Part shown: positions 1 through 8,097 of the stretch, piece after piece
Numbering within the stretch: position 1 is the stretch's first letter
Layout of the letters: each line of letters starts with the position of its first letter
Assembly (NCBI GenBank): GCA_963695985.1
Contig: CAVOIC010000007.1
Coordinates: 322,320-386,319, forward strand
Origin: DATBVX01 sp963695985
GTDB taxonomy: Bacteria > Pseudomonadota > Gammaproteobacteria > Steroidobacterales > Steroidobacteraceae
DNA: 64,000 nucleotides
Direction: 5' to 3'
Made by a program: the position numbers and the translations under genes
Notes under the pieces: model-generated
Told to the model about the DNA's origin: nothing
Database searches by the model: none
The model's input: only the letters and a program-made list of their open reading frames with translations

Positions 1-395
1 ATGATCGAGTCATTGAGCGGCGCAACCGAACCGCCCTCGCCGGTAATCTCCGTCGTGATTCCCTGAAAGACCTTGGACGGCAGATGCGGATTCACGAGGA
101 TCGTCAGCTCCGACTGGCCGAGCATATCGATGAATCCCGGCGCGACCACTTTTCCGCGAGCATCCAATCGGCGCGTCGCCGCCTCGCCCGCGAGGTGGCC
201 GATGGCAGCGATTCGTCCCTCGCGAATCCCTATGTCTGCCGCGTACCACGGTGAGCCGGTGCCGTCGATGATGTGACCATTCTCAATCACCACATCGAAC
301 GGCGTCGCAGCGCCTGCGCGCGCTGGCGAACAGGCCGCGACAATGCCTAGGACAGCAAGCGCGAGATGAGCGGCGACTTCAGTCAAGCGTCGCAT
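1..395 (-). CDS. N-acyl-D-amino-acid deacylase-type amidohydrolase, N-terminal part
   Basis: This is the 5' end of a metal-dependent amidohydrolase of the D-aminoacylase family; the window edge cuts it after about 131 residues. The ATG at 395 opens a signal sequence whose hydrophobic stretch ends in VAAC (residues 19-22), a plausible lipobox, so the enzyme is probably an exported lipoprotein. The family's first beta-sandwich strand follows (VVIENGHIIDGTGSPWYAAD), then VVAPGFIDMLGQSE, where related enzymes read D-x-H or D-x-L-G-Q-S-E next to the metal site, and TTEITGEGGSVAP. The family hydrolyses N-acylated D-amino acids, but the substrate cannot be told from this part. It is divergent from the esterase starting at 547. 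Confidence 0.8.
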   Translation of the reverse strand, partial: MRRLTEVAAHLALAVLGIVAACSPARAGAATPFDVVIENGHIIDGTGSPWYAADIGIREGRIAAIGHLAGEAATRRLDARGKVVAPGFIDMLGQSELTILVNPHLPSKVFQGITTEITGEGGSVAPLNDSI

Positions 396-546
396 GGGAT
401 CTCCTTGTTCGTCCACGCACTGGTCGTTCATTGGACGCGCTAGAATCTTGGTCGACACGAGCGATCAGACTCGACAGCCGCCGCCGCATCAGGCAATCGG
501 CCATGCGGCTCGCGCGGTATACAGCAGATTAATGGGGAAAGAGCTC

Positions 547-1527
547 ATGGTAAACGACGAACAATCCGGTCGCCTCGAGCTGCCGGCACGTGCGATTGCG
601 CCTCCGACCACCGTGAGCGCCGAGGCCCAGCGCTTTCTTTCGACGCCAAGACCGCCGTTCCCGCCGTGGCCGGCGCTCGACGATGCCGCCGGGTGGCGTG
701 AGGCAGTCAAAAGAAGCAACGAGATCTTTGCGCCCATCCACGAGGTCTATCGCCAGAGTTTCGCGGGGGAGCTGCAGGAGCGGAAGATCGGCGGCGTCAG
801 CACCTACGAACTCGTGCCGCGGTCGATTCCGGAGCGCAATCGCAATCGAGTCCTGTTGTTTCTGCACGGCGGCGCCTACGTGTTCGGCGGCGGTTCGCTC
901 GCGGGCACCGGGGCGATTCCGATTGCGAGCGCGGGCTGCTACCGGACGTTCTCGCCGGATTATCGGATGCCTCCGGATCACCCGTTCCCGGCGGCGCTCG
1001 ATGACGCCGTCGCCGTGTACCGGGCGTTGCTCGAGAGCTACGCGCCCTCGCGCATCGGCTTCGTGGGTCTCTCCGCGGGAGGCGGGCTCGCGGCCGCGAC
1101 CATTCTCAAGGCGCGCGACGTCGGTTTGCCTTTGCCAGCGGCGGCGGTATTGCTAACGCCGGAAGCGGATCTCACGGAAGCAGGCGACACGTTTGCGACC
1201 AACGAGGATCTCGATATCGTGCTGAAGAAGCCGATGCCGGTGCTCAACCGTCTGTACGCCGCGGGCGCGGATCTGCGTGACCCCTACCTGTCGCCGGTCT
1301 TCGGTGATTTCAGCAAAGGCTTCTGTCCGACCTACCTGCAGTCCGGCACCCGCGACCTGCTGCTGTCGAACACTGTCCTGCTGCATCGCGCGCTGCGGCG
1401 CGCGGGCATCGAGGCGGACCTCAATGTCTGGGAAGCCATGCCCCATGCCGGTTTCTTCGGTGCACCGGAAGATGCAGAGTCAACCGCCGATCAGCTGCGA
1501 TTCCTGGACTGCCACCTTGGAGCCTGA
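547..1527 (+). CDS. alpha/beta hydrolase, hormone-sensitive-lipase (family IV) esterase
   Basis: A 326-residue cytoplasmic esterase of the HSL family. The oxyanion-hole motif HGGAYVFGG lies near residue 107 and the nucleophile elbow GLSAGG puts the serine near residue 176. The acid is in GTRDLLLS and the histidine in PHAGFF close to the C-terminus. The frame is open upstream to 394, but I prefer the ATG at 547 because a purine-rich GGGGAAAGAG sits just before it and the residues upstream of it look non-coding. Such enzymes cleave short-chain acyl esters; nothing here fixes the substrate. It diverges from the amidohydrolase gene and converges on the VOC gene. Confidence 0.85.
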   Translation: MVNDEQSGRLELPARAIAPPTTVSAEAQRFLSTPRPPFPPWPALDDAAGWREAVKRSNEIFAPIHEVYRQSFAGELQERKIGGVSTYELVPRSIPERNRNRVLLFLHGGAYVFGGGSLAGTGAIPIASAGCYRTFSPDYRMPPDHPFPAALDDAVAVYRALLESYAPSRIGFVGLSAGGGLAAATILKARDVGLPLPAAAVLLTPEADLTEAGDTFATNEDLDIVLKKPMPVLNRLYAAGADLRDPYLSPVFGDFSKGFCPTYLQSGTRDLLLSNTVLLHRALRRAGIEADLNVWEAMPHAGFFGAPEDAESTADQLRFLDCHLGA

Positions 1528-1560
1528 AGCGATCGGGTCCGCCCCTTCGCAATCCAGTTC

Positions 1561-1941
1561 CTAGTCCCAGCGGCGGGCGTTCTTCGGAAAACCAGGGCGC
1601 TGTACTCTGACCACGCAGAAGCGCTGGCCCGTTGGCGCCTCCATCACTACCCAACGCTCGAGGCGGCTCACGACCTTGGCTCCCAGTTTCGTCAAGCGTG
1701 CCACTTCGGCAGGAATATCGTCGGTCTCAATGTCAATGTGGGCGCGGCTCTCGTGATCGACGCGCTGAACCTGCACGATGAGCTCGTCGGGCGGCGTTTC
1801 CAGCATGAGGTAATTGCCGCGGCTGCCCGGATGGTTGGGATCAATGGGGCGACCAAGCGCCTCACCCCAGAATCGCGCGGCGTCTTCCAGGCTGGCAGTC
1901 CTGCAGTCAATCAGCACCGCACAGAGGCGGGAATGATGCAT
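1561..1941 (-). CDS. VOC-family (glyoxalase-like) small protein
   Basis: A 126-residue protein with one vicinal-oxygen-chelate module of the glyoxalase/bleomycin-resistance fold. The first strand (LCAVLIDCRTASLEDAARFW) and the later strand with HIDIETDDIPAEVARL match the usual betaalphabetabetabeta pattern, with HIDI in the position of a metal ligand. The last conserved strand is EAPTGQRFCVVRVQRPGFP. Members of this subgroup have no known reaction. It is 12 nt downstream of the tannase-family gene on the same strand, so it is probably the last gene of a three-gene operon. Confidence 0.8.
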   Translation of the reverse strand: MHHSRLCAVLIDCRTASLEDAARFWGEALGRPIDPNHPGSRGNYLMLETPPDELIVQVQRVDHESRAHIDIETDDIPAEVARLTKLGAKVVSRLERWVVMEAPTGQRFCVVRVQRPGFPKNARRWD

Positions 1942-1953
1942 ATCAGCGCCCGA

Positions 1954-3510
1954 TCACCTGCATTCGAAGCTCGCCGCATCGTTGACGTCACCCGTGCCCT
2001 TGTAGTGCGCGACCTTTGGATACGCGCACAGCGGCCGTGACATCCGTGGCTCGGCTTTGGTGGCCAGCAGCACTTCCGGTGCCTTGCCTGTCTGCACCCA
2101 GGTGTCCAGGGTGCTCAGCGCATCGAACTGATCGAGACCGGGTCCGCCGGCGCAATGCGCGACGCCCGGCGACATGAACAGGCGCACATTCGCTGCGGCA
2201 TCGGGCGTGGCCTTGTTCACTCGATCGTAGTAGTCGATCGTCAGCCACGGGCTGGGGCCGGCATCGTCCCAGCCGTGCCACAGTAGTAGTTTGCCGCCGC
2301 GCCGGGTGAAGGCCGTGATGTGGGGATCGTCAGCCTCGTACGCTTTGGCGAAGGCGCTGTTGCGCACAATATCGAAGTCCCTGGCGACATCGAACTCGGC
2401 GAGATTGAAATTCGGATTGCCCAGCACAGGTCCTGCGAGCACACCGAGTCCGCCCGCGTGGGTGGCATCCGAGGACAACCCGGAGAGGCCCACGAACAGC
2501 TGCCATCCGGCACCGCTGATTTCGCCGCCGCGGCTCATTGGCCAGGCGGCGAAGCGGCCGTCAGGCGTTTTCACGCCATCGTAAAGTGTGCGCAGTGAAT
2601 TCACCTGCGGCTGCGTTAGGCACTCCGCGCCGGACTGGCCGGCCTTGCACAGCATCTCGGACGGATCCCAGGAGCACCGGCGCGGATCGTCGAGCAGTCC
2701 ATCGGCCAGTCCATCCTGCGCATCGCAAGCCTTGAGCGCGGCCGCATTTACCTTCACGAGTTGCTCGGGTGTGAGCGCAGCCCCGGGCTTGCCAAGCACA
2801 TTGGCGCGGAGCAACGCGCTGGTCTGCACGGTGAGGTTGTACACCGGCGCCATCGAGAGCACGCCGTCGTAGTCCTCTGGATAACGCTGCAGTTCCATCA
2901 GGCCCTGGCGACCACCTGTCGAGCAACCCAGGAAATAGGCTCTGACGCTCGGCCTGCCGTAGTACTTCGCGACTACCGCCTTGCCCACCGTGGTCATCCA
3001 GTGAATGGCGCGATGCTGGAAGTCGGTCATGGCTTCGGGAGTGCCCCATTTGTCCGGCCGCCACACGTCCGCGAAGTTCGCCGAAATGGGATGCCCGCCG
3101 TCGGTCTGAGCCGTGGCGTAACCGGCCTTCAGGCCCGACTCGGCCGTCGTCATGCTTGCCCCGCGCGCGCTGTGCAGCTGCGTGTAGCCCGACCAGCCGC
3201 CACCGCCTAGGCCTACGATCTTGCCGGCCCACTTGTCGGGCAGTCGATACACGACGCCGATGTTGGAGTCCGGCACCGGCGAAACCGTCGCCGTGACTTC
3301 GCAGAAAGAGGGCGTCGAGGTCGCGGCATGGGCCGGTACCATGACGGCTGATATGACTCTGGTGTGGTCGAAGGGCGCGGTCTTGAGTGCGCCGCAATCG
3401 GTGCCTGCGGCTGCCAGTGCATGCGCACCAGGCAGCGCCAGCAACGGCAACGACGATCCGACGACCGCGCGAATGAGATTCGAAAGCTGCAGATTCGTGC
3501 AGCCCCGCAT
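1954..3510 (-). CDS. tannase/feruloyl esterase family alpha/beta hydrolase
   Basis: A secreted esterase of about 518 residues with an N-terminal signal peptide (hydrophobic stretch LIRAVVGSSLPLLALPGA and Ala-rich cleavage site). Family hallmarks are all present: GGGGWSGY near residue 100, the nucleophile in FLGCSTGGRQG near residue 195, the acid in LLLWHGWDDAG, and the histidine-cysteine pair in GVAHCAGGPG, giving the CS-D-HC arrangement of tannases and feruloyl esterases. These enzymes cut ester bonds of gallate or hydroxycinnamates in plant phenolics. The ATG at 3510 shares its A with the TGA of the preceding small gene (TGATG), so translation is probably coupled. A GTG one codon upstream is the alternative start. 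Confidence 0.9.
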   Translation of the reverse strand: MRGCTNLQLSNLIRAVVGSSLPLLALPGAHALAAAGTDCGALKTAPFDHTRVISAVMVPAHAATSTPSFCEVTATVSPVPDSNIGVVYRLPDKWAGKIVGLGGGGWSGYTQLHSARGASMTTAESGLKAGYATAQTDGGHPISANFADVWRPDKWGTPEAMTDFQHRAIHWMTTVGKAVVAKYYGRPSVRAYFLGCSTGGRQGLMELQRYPEDYDGVLSMAPVYNLTVQTSALLRANVLGKPGAALTPEQLVKVNAAALKACDAQDGLADGLLDDPRRCSWDPSEMLCKAGQSGAECLTQPQVNSLRTLYDGVKTPDGRFAAWPMSRGGEISGAGWQLFVGLSGLSSDATHAGGLGVLAGPVLGNPNFNLAEFDVARDFDIVRNSAFAKAYEADDPHITAFTRRGGKLLLWHGWDDAGPSPWLTIDYYDRVNKATPDAAANVRLFMSPGVAHCAGGPGLDQFDALSTLDTWVQTGKAPEVLLATKAEPRMSRPLCAYPKVAHYKGTGDVNDAASFECR

Positions 3511-3671
3511 CACGCTATTTGTTGTTGCGGTTCTTCTTCCGACAATACCGCGTCAATCCTTTCGCATATCTGTGCCACATCGTCGCGGCCGTCCTCGTCG
3601 TCGAACAACGCATAGCGCTCGAGGATGTCGCGGGCTTCACGTAGGAGAACCAGCAGCTGCGCAGTTGTCAT
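3510..3671 (-). CDS. small acidic helical protein, unknown
   Basis: A 53-residue protein starting MTTAQLLVLLREARD and ending SEEEPQQQIA. The start at 3671 is preceded by a strong GGGGAGA Shine-Dalgarno sequence seven bases upstream. It looks like a single amphipathic alpha-helical hairpin with many Glu/Asp and Leu residues; no cysteines, signal peptide or membrane segment. I recognise no family. Its stop overlaps the start of the tannase-family esterase gene, so it may simply couple that gene's translation or act with it. Confidence 0.55.
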   Translation of the reverse strand: MTTAQLLVLLREARDILERYALFDDEDGRDDVAQICERIDAVLSEEEPQQQIA

Positions 3672-3994
3672 TGTCGTCTCCCCTGCAACGCTCGAAGCTT
3701 CGGTGCGAACTTGAGGATGGTTGCCGTGTGCTTCACCGGATCGGGTTTCATCGCGTGCCCGGTAAGTCGATTGGAGATGGTCTGGATGTGCCGACACCAA
3801 GCATACGGCACTTCTCGGCCGCAGCGTAGCGCGGGTCGGTTGTGGATCGCTCGTGGATAACCTGTTGAGATGAGGTGAAGATACCAAACGTGTGCGTCGG
3901 GCGTCGGCCCCATTGCCAAGTCACGGCGGACTTCACTGCCTATCTGCCGCGCGCGAACCAGATGGCAACCCGTGCGTAGGCGAATTGCGACACT
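3672..3994. other. intergenic stretch without a convincing gene
   Basis: Divergent region between the small gene at 3510-3671 (minus) and the riboswitch promoter (plus). Short open frames exist on the minus strand but lack Shine-Dalgarno sequences and family similarity. The minus-strand promoter for the small gene-tannase-VOC operon should lie here; I could not assign it. Confidence 0.4.
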
Positions 3995-4024
3995 TTGAAT
4001 TCGGGCTCCAAAGCGTGATATACA
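3995..4024 (+). promoter_or_regulatory. sigma70-like promoter for the riboswitch transcript
   Basis: A TTGAAT -35 element (3995-4000) and a TATACA -10 element (4019-4024) are separated by 18 bp. The predicted start, around 4031, lies a few bases before the first helix of the c-di-GMP aptamer, which is where a riboswitch promoter should be. Confidence 0.6.
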
Positions 4025-4033
4025 AAAAGCGCT

Positions 4034-4112
4034 GATAAGGGCAAACCCACCGAAAGGTGGGGGCGCAAAGCCACCGGTCTAACGGCCTAGCCTACGATAG
4101 CGGGGTTGCCAG
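4034..4112 (+). ncRNA. cyclic-di-GMP-I (GEMM-I) riboswitch aptamer
   Basis: The RNA matches the GEMM-I aptamer in order: GGGCAAACC (P1 strand and ligand pocket), a P2 hairpin closed by a GAAA tetraloop (CCACCGAAAGGTGG), the near-invariant GGGGCGCAAAGCCACCGG block that contains the tetraloop-receptor side, a short P3 arm, and GGGGTTGCC, which pairs back with GGCAA. The family senses the second messenger c-di-GMP. It is on the plus strand, about 220 nt ahead of the small gene at 4332. The intervening leader has no obvious T-rich terminator, so the mode of control (translation or transcription) is open. Confidence 0.9.
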
Positions 4113-4331
4113 TGCGGACATCGCACGCGACACGTTCTCTCGTTGACGGCAGTTCTGCCGATCACTCTCCTGCAGTCGATCGATCTATTGCACATGGGCC
4201 ACGGCCTGTGCCTGCGTAGGCTGTTCGGGTGGCGTCTTACGTGGCTGAGGTAAGCCTGTGCATCAACGGCGGCAGAAATGCGGAGGCACTCGGCTTTTTA
4301 CAGACAGACGACATCAATCACAGGGGCGAAG

Positions 4332-4682
4332 ATGAGCACCAAGGAACTTGACACTACGGCAGAAGTCGACGCTACCGCGGAACTCGACACCACCGCGGTC
4401 CTCCGAATGATTCGAGACGATCTCGAGTCAACCGCATTAATCCAGAACGCCCATGTGAGCCATCACGAGAGCGCGGAAGCGGTCTATCGATCCGTCGCGA
4501 CGCTCCGTGACTCGCTGCCGCCGGACGCGCAGAAACAGCTGGCTGTCTGCTTTGAGTGGGCGCGACAGGGGATCGCTCGTCAGACGGCCGGGGCAGTTTC
4601 GCCGGAACTTAGAGTTCTACACGAGGCGTACGGTTACGCGCGTGACGTGATGTTGGAGGCAACGAAGAAGAGCGGTGCCTAA
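4332..4682 (+). CDS. small protein of unknown function downstream of c-di-GMP riboswitch
   Basis: A 116-residue soluble protein. The start at 4332 is chosen because GGGGCG lies about seven bases upstream; an in-frame ATG at 4278 has no ribosome-binding site. Residues 4-25 form a repetitive acidic segment in which the pattern D-T-T-A/A-T-A-E-L-D-T-T-A recurs three times. The rest is predicted alpha-helical, with SHHESAEAVYRSVATL and a C-terminal helix ending TKKSGA. No signal peptide or membrane segment is seen and I recognise no family. As the only gene immediately after the aptamer it is the probable target of c-di-GMP control. Confidence 0.65.
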   Translation: MSTKELDTTAEVDATAELDTTAVLRMIRDDLESTALIQNAHVSHHESAEAVYRSVATLRDSLPPDAQKQLAVCFEWARQGIARQTAGAVSPELRVLHEAYGYARDVMLEATKKSGA

Positions 4683-4778
4683 GGAACGTCCCGATCGCAC
4701 CGGGCTTTTGCTGCGTCGGAGTTGAGGTGCTCAGGGCGCTGGTGGTCAGGGCCGGAGAGGTTGAAGACCAGTCAGCGC

Positions 4779-4805
4779 GCGGTGGCGGACGCAATCCGCC
4801 ACCGC
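4779..4805. terminator. strong hairpin between convergent genes
   Basis: A perfect 11-bp stem (GCGGTGGCGGA / TCCGCCACCGC) with a five-base loop lies between the riboswitch-controlled gene (plus) and the NHL-type remnant (minus). There is no long T-run, so termination efficiency is uncertain. Confidence 0.5.
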
Positions 4806-4836
4806 TTACTGATCGAAGATTCCGGGGCAGTCGATG

Positions 4837-5366
4837 TCAGTCGTCGTCCAACTCGACCTTGAGCACCTCGCCGAGTCCCACCGGCGGCGGGCCGAATCCG
4901 ACGTTTGACACGTACAGATTGCCATCGGGCCCGAACGTCATGCCAGTCGGAAAGAACAGCTCGTCGGCGATCACAGTGCGTTTCTTCCCGTTGGGGCTCA
5001 GCCGCACGATGCGACCGGTGCCCGGAGTCGGTGCCGGTGCCGCGGACATTTCAAGGACGTACATCCGGTCACGCCGGTCGAAGGCAAGCCCGAGCACCAT
5101 GTTGAAGCCGGTCGCGTCCACTTTGATCTGACCGGCCGGGTTCACTTTCCACACTTTCGAAGTGCCGGCATCCTGCGGAAAGACGCCCAGATTGCCGACG
5201 TAGAAATTGCCGTGGTACGCGAGCGCGGTCGGCACTACGTGGCCCTGGCTGGCAGACACGTCGATGACGCGCTTGATCTTCCCGTCGGTCGTGATCCGCA
5301 CGATCTCGCCGTGATTGGGCTCGACCGCGTACAGGTCGCCGCGCAGCGAATTCAGCGCTGTGCAAG
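4837..5366 (-). pseudogene. C-terminal remnant of a ScyD/ScyE-like beta-propeller protein
   Basis: About 175 residues of an NHL/ScyD-type beta-propeller protein are readable: GDLYAVEPNHGEIVRI, YHGNFYVGNLG, VLGLAFDRRDRMYVLEMSA and MTFGPDGNLYVSNVGFG are successive blades of the secreted ScyD/ScyE family. Full members have about 350-400 residues and a signal peptide. Here the reading frame runs into a stop codon just upstream of 5366, no start codon or signal peptide precedes the conserved part, and the GNAT gene's upstream region begins at once. The 5' half has therefore been lost. An internal ATG at 5301 could give a 154-residue product, but this would be half a propeller. Confidence 0.7.
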
Positions 5367-5411
5367 ATACTACTCACGCTCCCGTTTATGATTGCTGTCC
5401 GGAGGATCGCT

Positions 5412-5897
5412 GTGATTGCCACGATCAGAGATTTCCGCCCCGATGATGCTCCGGCGGTTAACAGAGTCGCACTCGAGGCGTGGGATCAGTACGCGACTGT
5501 GTTCAACAATTGGACAAGAATGGCGGGGTTCTTTGGTAACGTCGCCTCACTCGCGCATGATCTTCAATTAGTTGTCGCAGAGCTTGAGGGCAGTGTTGTT
5601 GGCTGCGTCGGGTACGTTCCTCCATATGCCAAGCGAGAGGAAATGTTTCCGCCCGAGTGGGCCATCATTCGCATGTTGTCGGTTGCACCTGAAGCACGTG
5701 GTCGCGGCCTGGGTCGCCGACTATCACAGGAATGCATCGCACGCGCTCAGAGAGACAATGCCAGAGTAATTGGTCTCCATACGAGTCCCGCCATGGAGGT
5801 GGCACTTCCCCTGTATCTACGTATGGGCTTCGTGCTCGAGCGATCCATTCCCGACCGAAATGGCATTCCGTACGCGCTCTACAAGTTAACCCTTTAG
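5412..5897 (+). CDS. GNAT-family N-acetyltransferase
   Basis: A 161-residue acetyltransferase of the GNAT fold that transfers acetyl from acetyl-CoA to an amine of unknown identity. The acetyl-CoA pyrophosphate loop is VAPEARGRGLGRRLSQ (Q/R-x-x-G-x-G/A), preceded by the strand IIRMLSV; the C-terminal YLRMGFVLE is the usual strand-helix after the splayed strands. I chose the GTG at 5412 (MIATIRDFRPDDA) because GGAGGA lies six bases upstream and family proteins begin this way. It is 22 nt ahead of the peptidase gene and probably in one transcript with it. Confidence 0.85.
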   Translation: MIATIRDFRPDDAPAVNRVALEAWDQYATVFNNWTRMAGFFGNVASLAHDLQLVVAELEGSVVGCVGYVPPYAKREEMFPPEWAIIRMLSVAPEARGRGLGRRLSQECIARAQRDNARVIGLHTSPAMEVALPLYLRMGFVLERSIPDRNGIPYALYKLTL

Positions 5898-5919
5898 ATA
5901 CGGGCATTGGGAGGAACCG

Positions 5920-7176
5920 ATGACGACAGTTTCCAGGCGTGCCTTCTTTGGGGTGACGACCGTTGGAGTCGCGCTGGCTGCCTGCGCGAGAAAAGACGCG
6001 GGCGACTCAAGTGCACAGGGCCTGAGCTCGCTCACCGAGGGCGTCCAGCCCATCACCGCACAGGAGCACGCCGCGCGAATCGCCAAGCTGCAATCCTTGA
6101 TGCAACAGCGCAAGGTCGCGGCACTATTGGTCGAGGCGGGATCCACACTCGAATACTTCACGGGCATCCGCTGGCGGAGGTCCGAGAGGACGACCGCAGC
6201 GCTGATCCCCGCCGAGGGTGGAGTCGTCGTCGTCACTCCTTTCTTTGAAGAGCCCTCTGTCCGCGAAACGCTGAAGATATCTGCCGACGTTCGGCCCTGG
6301 AAGGAAGATGAGAGTCCGTTCGACCTGATCGCCGGAGCACTACGCAATCACGCGGGGGCGGAAGGCCCGCTCGCCGTAGAAGCCACCACGCGCTTCTTCA
6401 TCATCGAGCACGTAACACAGGCGTGGGGCGCGGGACGAGAGGTAGTTTCAGGAGATGAGCTCGTCCGTGCTTGCCGCATCGTCAAATCGTCGACAGAACT
6501 TGCTTTGATGCAGTCAGCCAACGACGTCACCCTTGCGGCATTGAAACATGTGCACGGGCGAACCGAAGAGGGCATGCGCGGACCCGACATCATGAAGATG
6601 CTGGTGGCGGCGACTGAGGCGCTGGGCGGCTCGCACGAGTTTTCACTGGTGCTGCTCAACGAGGCGAGCGCCTATCCACATGGCTCGGTCAAGCCGCAGA
6701 CGGTACGCAGGGGATCGGTCGTGCTCGTTGATACCGGCTGTTCCGTTCACGGCTACCAGTCGGACATCTCCAGAACCTGGATATACGGCGAACCCTCGTC
6801 CCGTCAGCGGGAGGTGTGGAACACGGTCAAGCGTGGCCAGGAGATCGCTCTGGAGACGGCGAAGATCGGCATCCAGGTGGGCGCAGTCGATAAAGCAGTG
6901 CGCACGTTTTACGAGGGCAGGGGGTGGAGCAAAGACTACGGCTTGCCCGGGACGTCGCATCGAACCGGACACGGGATCGGGATGGATGGACATGAGCCTC
7001 CCTATCTCGTGCGCAGCGATACAACTCCACTCGAAGCGGGCATGTGCTTCTCGGACGAGCCCGGAATCTATATCCCGGGAGAATTCGGTATCCGGATGGA
7101 GGATTGCTGGTACATGTCTGAGGCAGGCCCGAAGCTCTTCACGCCGTTGGCCACATCGATCGATCGGCCGATTTGA
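5920..7176 (+). CDS. exported M24-family Xaa-Pro-type metallopeptidase
   Basis: A 418-residue creatinase/aminopeptidase P-type enzyme. The N-terminus carries a twin-arginine motif (SRRAFFG) and a hydrophobic stretch ending in LAAC, so it is probably a Tat-exported lipoprotein. After the N-terminal creatinase domain come the five pita-bread metal ligands: two Asp in VLVDTGCSVHGYQSDISRTW, His in HRTGHGIGMDGHEPPY, Glu in FSDEPGIY and Glu in GIRMEDCWY. These enzymes remove an N-terminal residue preceding proline; related dipeptidases also occur. It follows the GNAT gene closely and precedes a secreted unknown protein by 57 nt. Confidence 0.9.
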   Translation: MTTVSRRAFFGVTTVGVALAACARKDAGDSSAQGLSSLTEGVQPITAQEHAARIAKLQSLMQQRKVAALLVEAGSTLEYFTGIRWRRSERTTAALIPAEGGVVVVTPFFEEPSVRETLKISADVRPWKEDESPFDLIAGALRNHAGAEGPLAVEATTRFFIIEHVTQAWGAGREVVSGDELVRACRIVKSSTELALMQSANDVTLAALKHVHGRTEEGMRGPDIMKMLVAATEALGGSHEFSLVLLNEASAYPHGSVKPQTVRRGSVVLVDTGCSVHGYQSDISRTWIYGEPSSRQREVWNTVKRGQEIALETAKIGIQVGAVDKAVRTFYEGRGWSKDYGLPGTSHRTGHGIGMDGHEPPYLVRSDTTPLEAGMCFSDEPGIYIPGEFGIRMEDCWYMSEAGPKLFTPLATSIDRPI

Positions 7177-7233
7177 CGCAGAGCGCCCTCCGCCTGTGGC
7201 ACAATGCACGGTTCACAACAACGGAGAGAAACC

Positions 7234-7695
7234 ATGCGAATCCATACGAAATTCAAAGTCATCGCACTCAGCCTCTTGCTGGCCCCGACCCTTGCAATGG
7301 CTGATCTCGAACCGTGGAAGGATTACACCGAGAGTGACGCTGTGTGGTCGGTCACGACCGTTCGTGTGAATGCCAACATGGACGATGCCTATCTCGAAGG
7401 GCTGGCAAAGACCTGGGTGAAGACCAATGAGATCTCCAAGAAGCTTGGGCAGATAGAGGATTACCACATCTATCGCAGTGATCTGCCCCAAAGCGGCGAC
7501 TTCAATCTGTTGCTGGTCGTCAAGTTCAAGAGCACCCAGGACCTGGCGCCGAACAAGGAACGTTACGACGCTTTCATGAAGGAGTTCGGCAAGCAACAGT
7601 CCGATGAGGCGACCCAGTACGCGCAGAAGAACTATCCGGCGATGCGCGAGATCACGGGGCAGTACGTGCTCCGCGAAATAACGCTCAAGAAGTAG
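7234..7695 (+). CDS. secreted protein of unknown function
   Basis: A 153-residue protein with a clear signal peptide (KVIALSLLLAPTLAMA, cleavage after AMA near residue 23). Start at 7234 follows CGGAGAGAAACC. The mature part is rich in charged residues and has a ferredoxin-like stress-responsive flavour (YHIYRSDLPQSGDFNLLLVV, then APNKERYDAFMKEFGK), but I cannot name the family. A shared terminator lies right behind it. Confidence 0.75.
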   Translation: MRIHTKFKVIALSLLLAPTLAMADLEPWKDYTESDAVWSVTTVRVNANMDDAYLEGLAKTWVKTNEISKKLGQIEDYHIYRSDLPQSGDFNLLLVVKFKSTQDLAPNKERYDAFMKEFGKQQSDEATQYAQKNYPAMREITGQYVLREITLKK

Positions 7696-7706
7696 AATTG
7701 TGGTGG

Positions 7707-7733
7707 ACCCTCTCCCAGGGAAGGGGAGAGGGT
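7707..7733. terminator. bidirectional terminator between convergent genes
   Basis: The inverted repeat ACCCTCTCCC / GGGGAGAGGGT around an AGGGAA-type loop sits exactly between the end of the secreted-protein gene (plus, 7695) and the end of frdD (minus, 7741). T-runs are weak on both sides. Confidence 0.65.
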
Positions 7734-7740
7734 TCCAGCC

Positions 7741-8097
7741 TCAGAACCCGATCGCCAGCAGGCTCCAAAGCGTTAGTAGCGTGACGACGAGCGCGCTGCC
7801 GTAGCACAGCAGCTTGGCGAGCGCCCCGGTGCGGATGCCGACATCGTGCAGGCTGTGGAAAATGCGGTGCGCGGCGTGCCAGATGAAGAGAGCAACGACG
7901 ACGAAGATGAAGCTCTTGCCTGCCCAGTTTTGGGCAAAGGCCAGCATGCTCGGATAGTTCATGAGGTCGGGCGGCAGCAGCAGCCCCAGCGGTACCGCGA
8001 TGCCGGTGATGAACACCAGCATCGGCCCGAAAAGCGCCGACAGCATGCCGCCCGCGCCGAACAGTCCCCAGAAGATTGGTGCATTCGATCGTTTCAT
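7741..8097 (-). CDS. frdD: fumarate reductase membrane anchor subunit D
   Basis: A 118-residue integral membrane protein with three hydrophobic helices, the smaller anchor of E. coli-type quinol:fumarate reductase. Family features include the start NAPIFWGLFGAGGM and the second helix region FVVVALFIWHAAHRIFHSLHD, where the His-rich stretch lies near the quinol site. Its ATG at 8097 overlaps the frdC stop (ATGA). It ends the rquA-frdABCD operon, just before the bidirectional terminator. Confidence 0.93.
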   Translation of the reverse strand: MKRSNAPIFWGLFGAGGMLSALFGPMLVFITGIAVPLGLLLPPDLMNYPSMLAFAQNWAGKSFIFVVVALFIWHAAHRIFHSLHDVGIRTGALAKLLCYGSALVVTLLTLWSLLAIGF

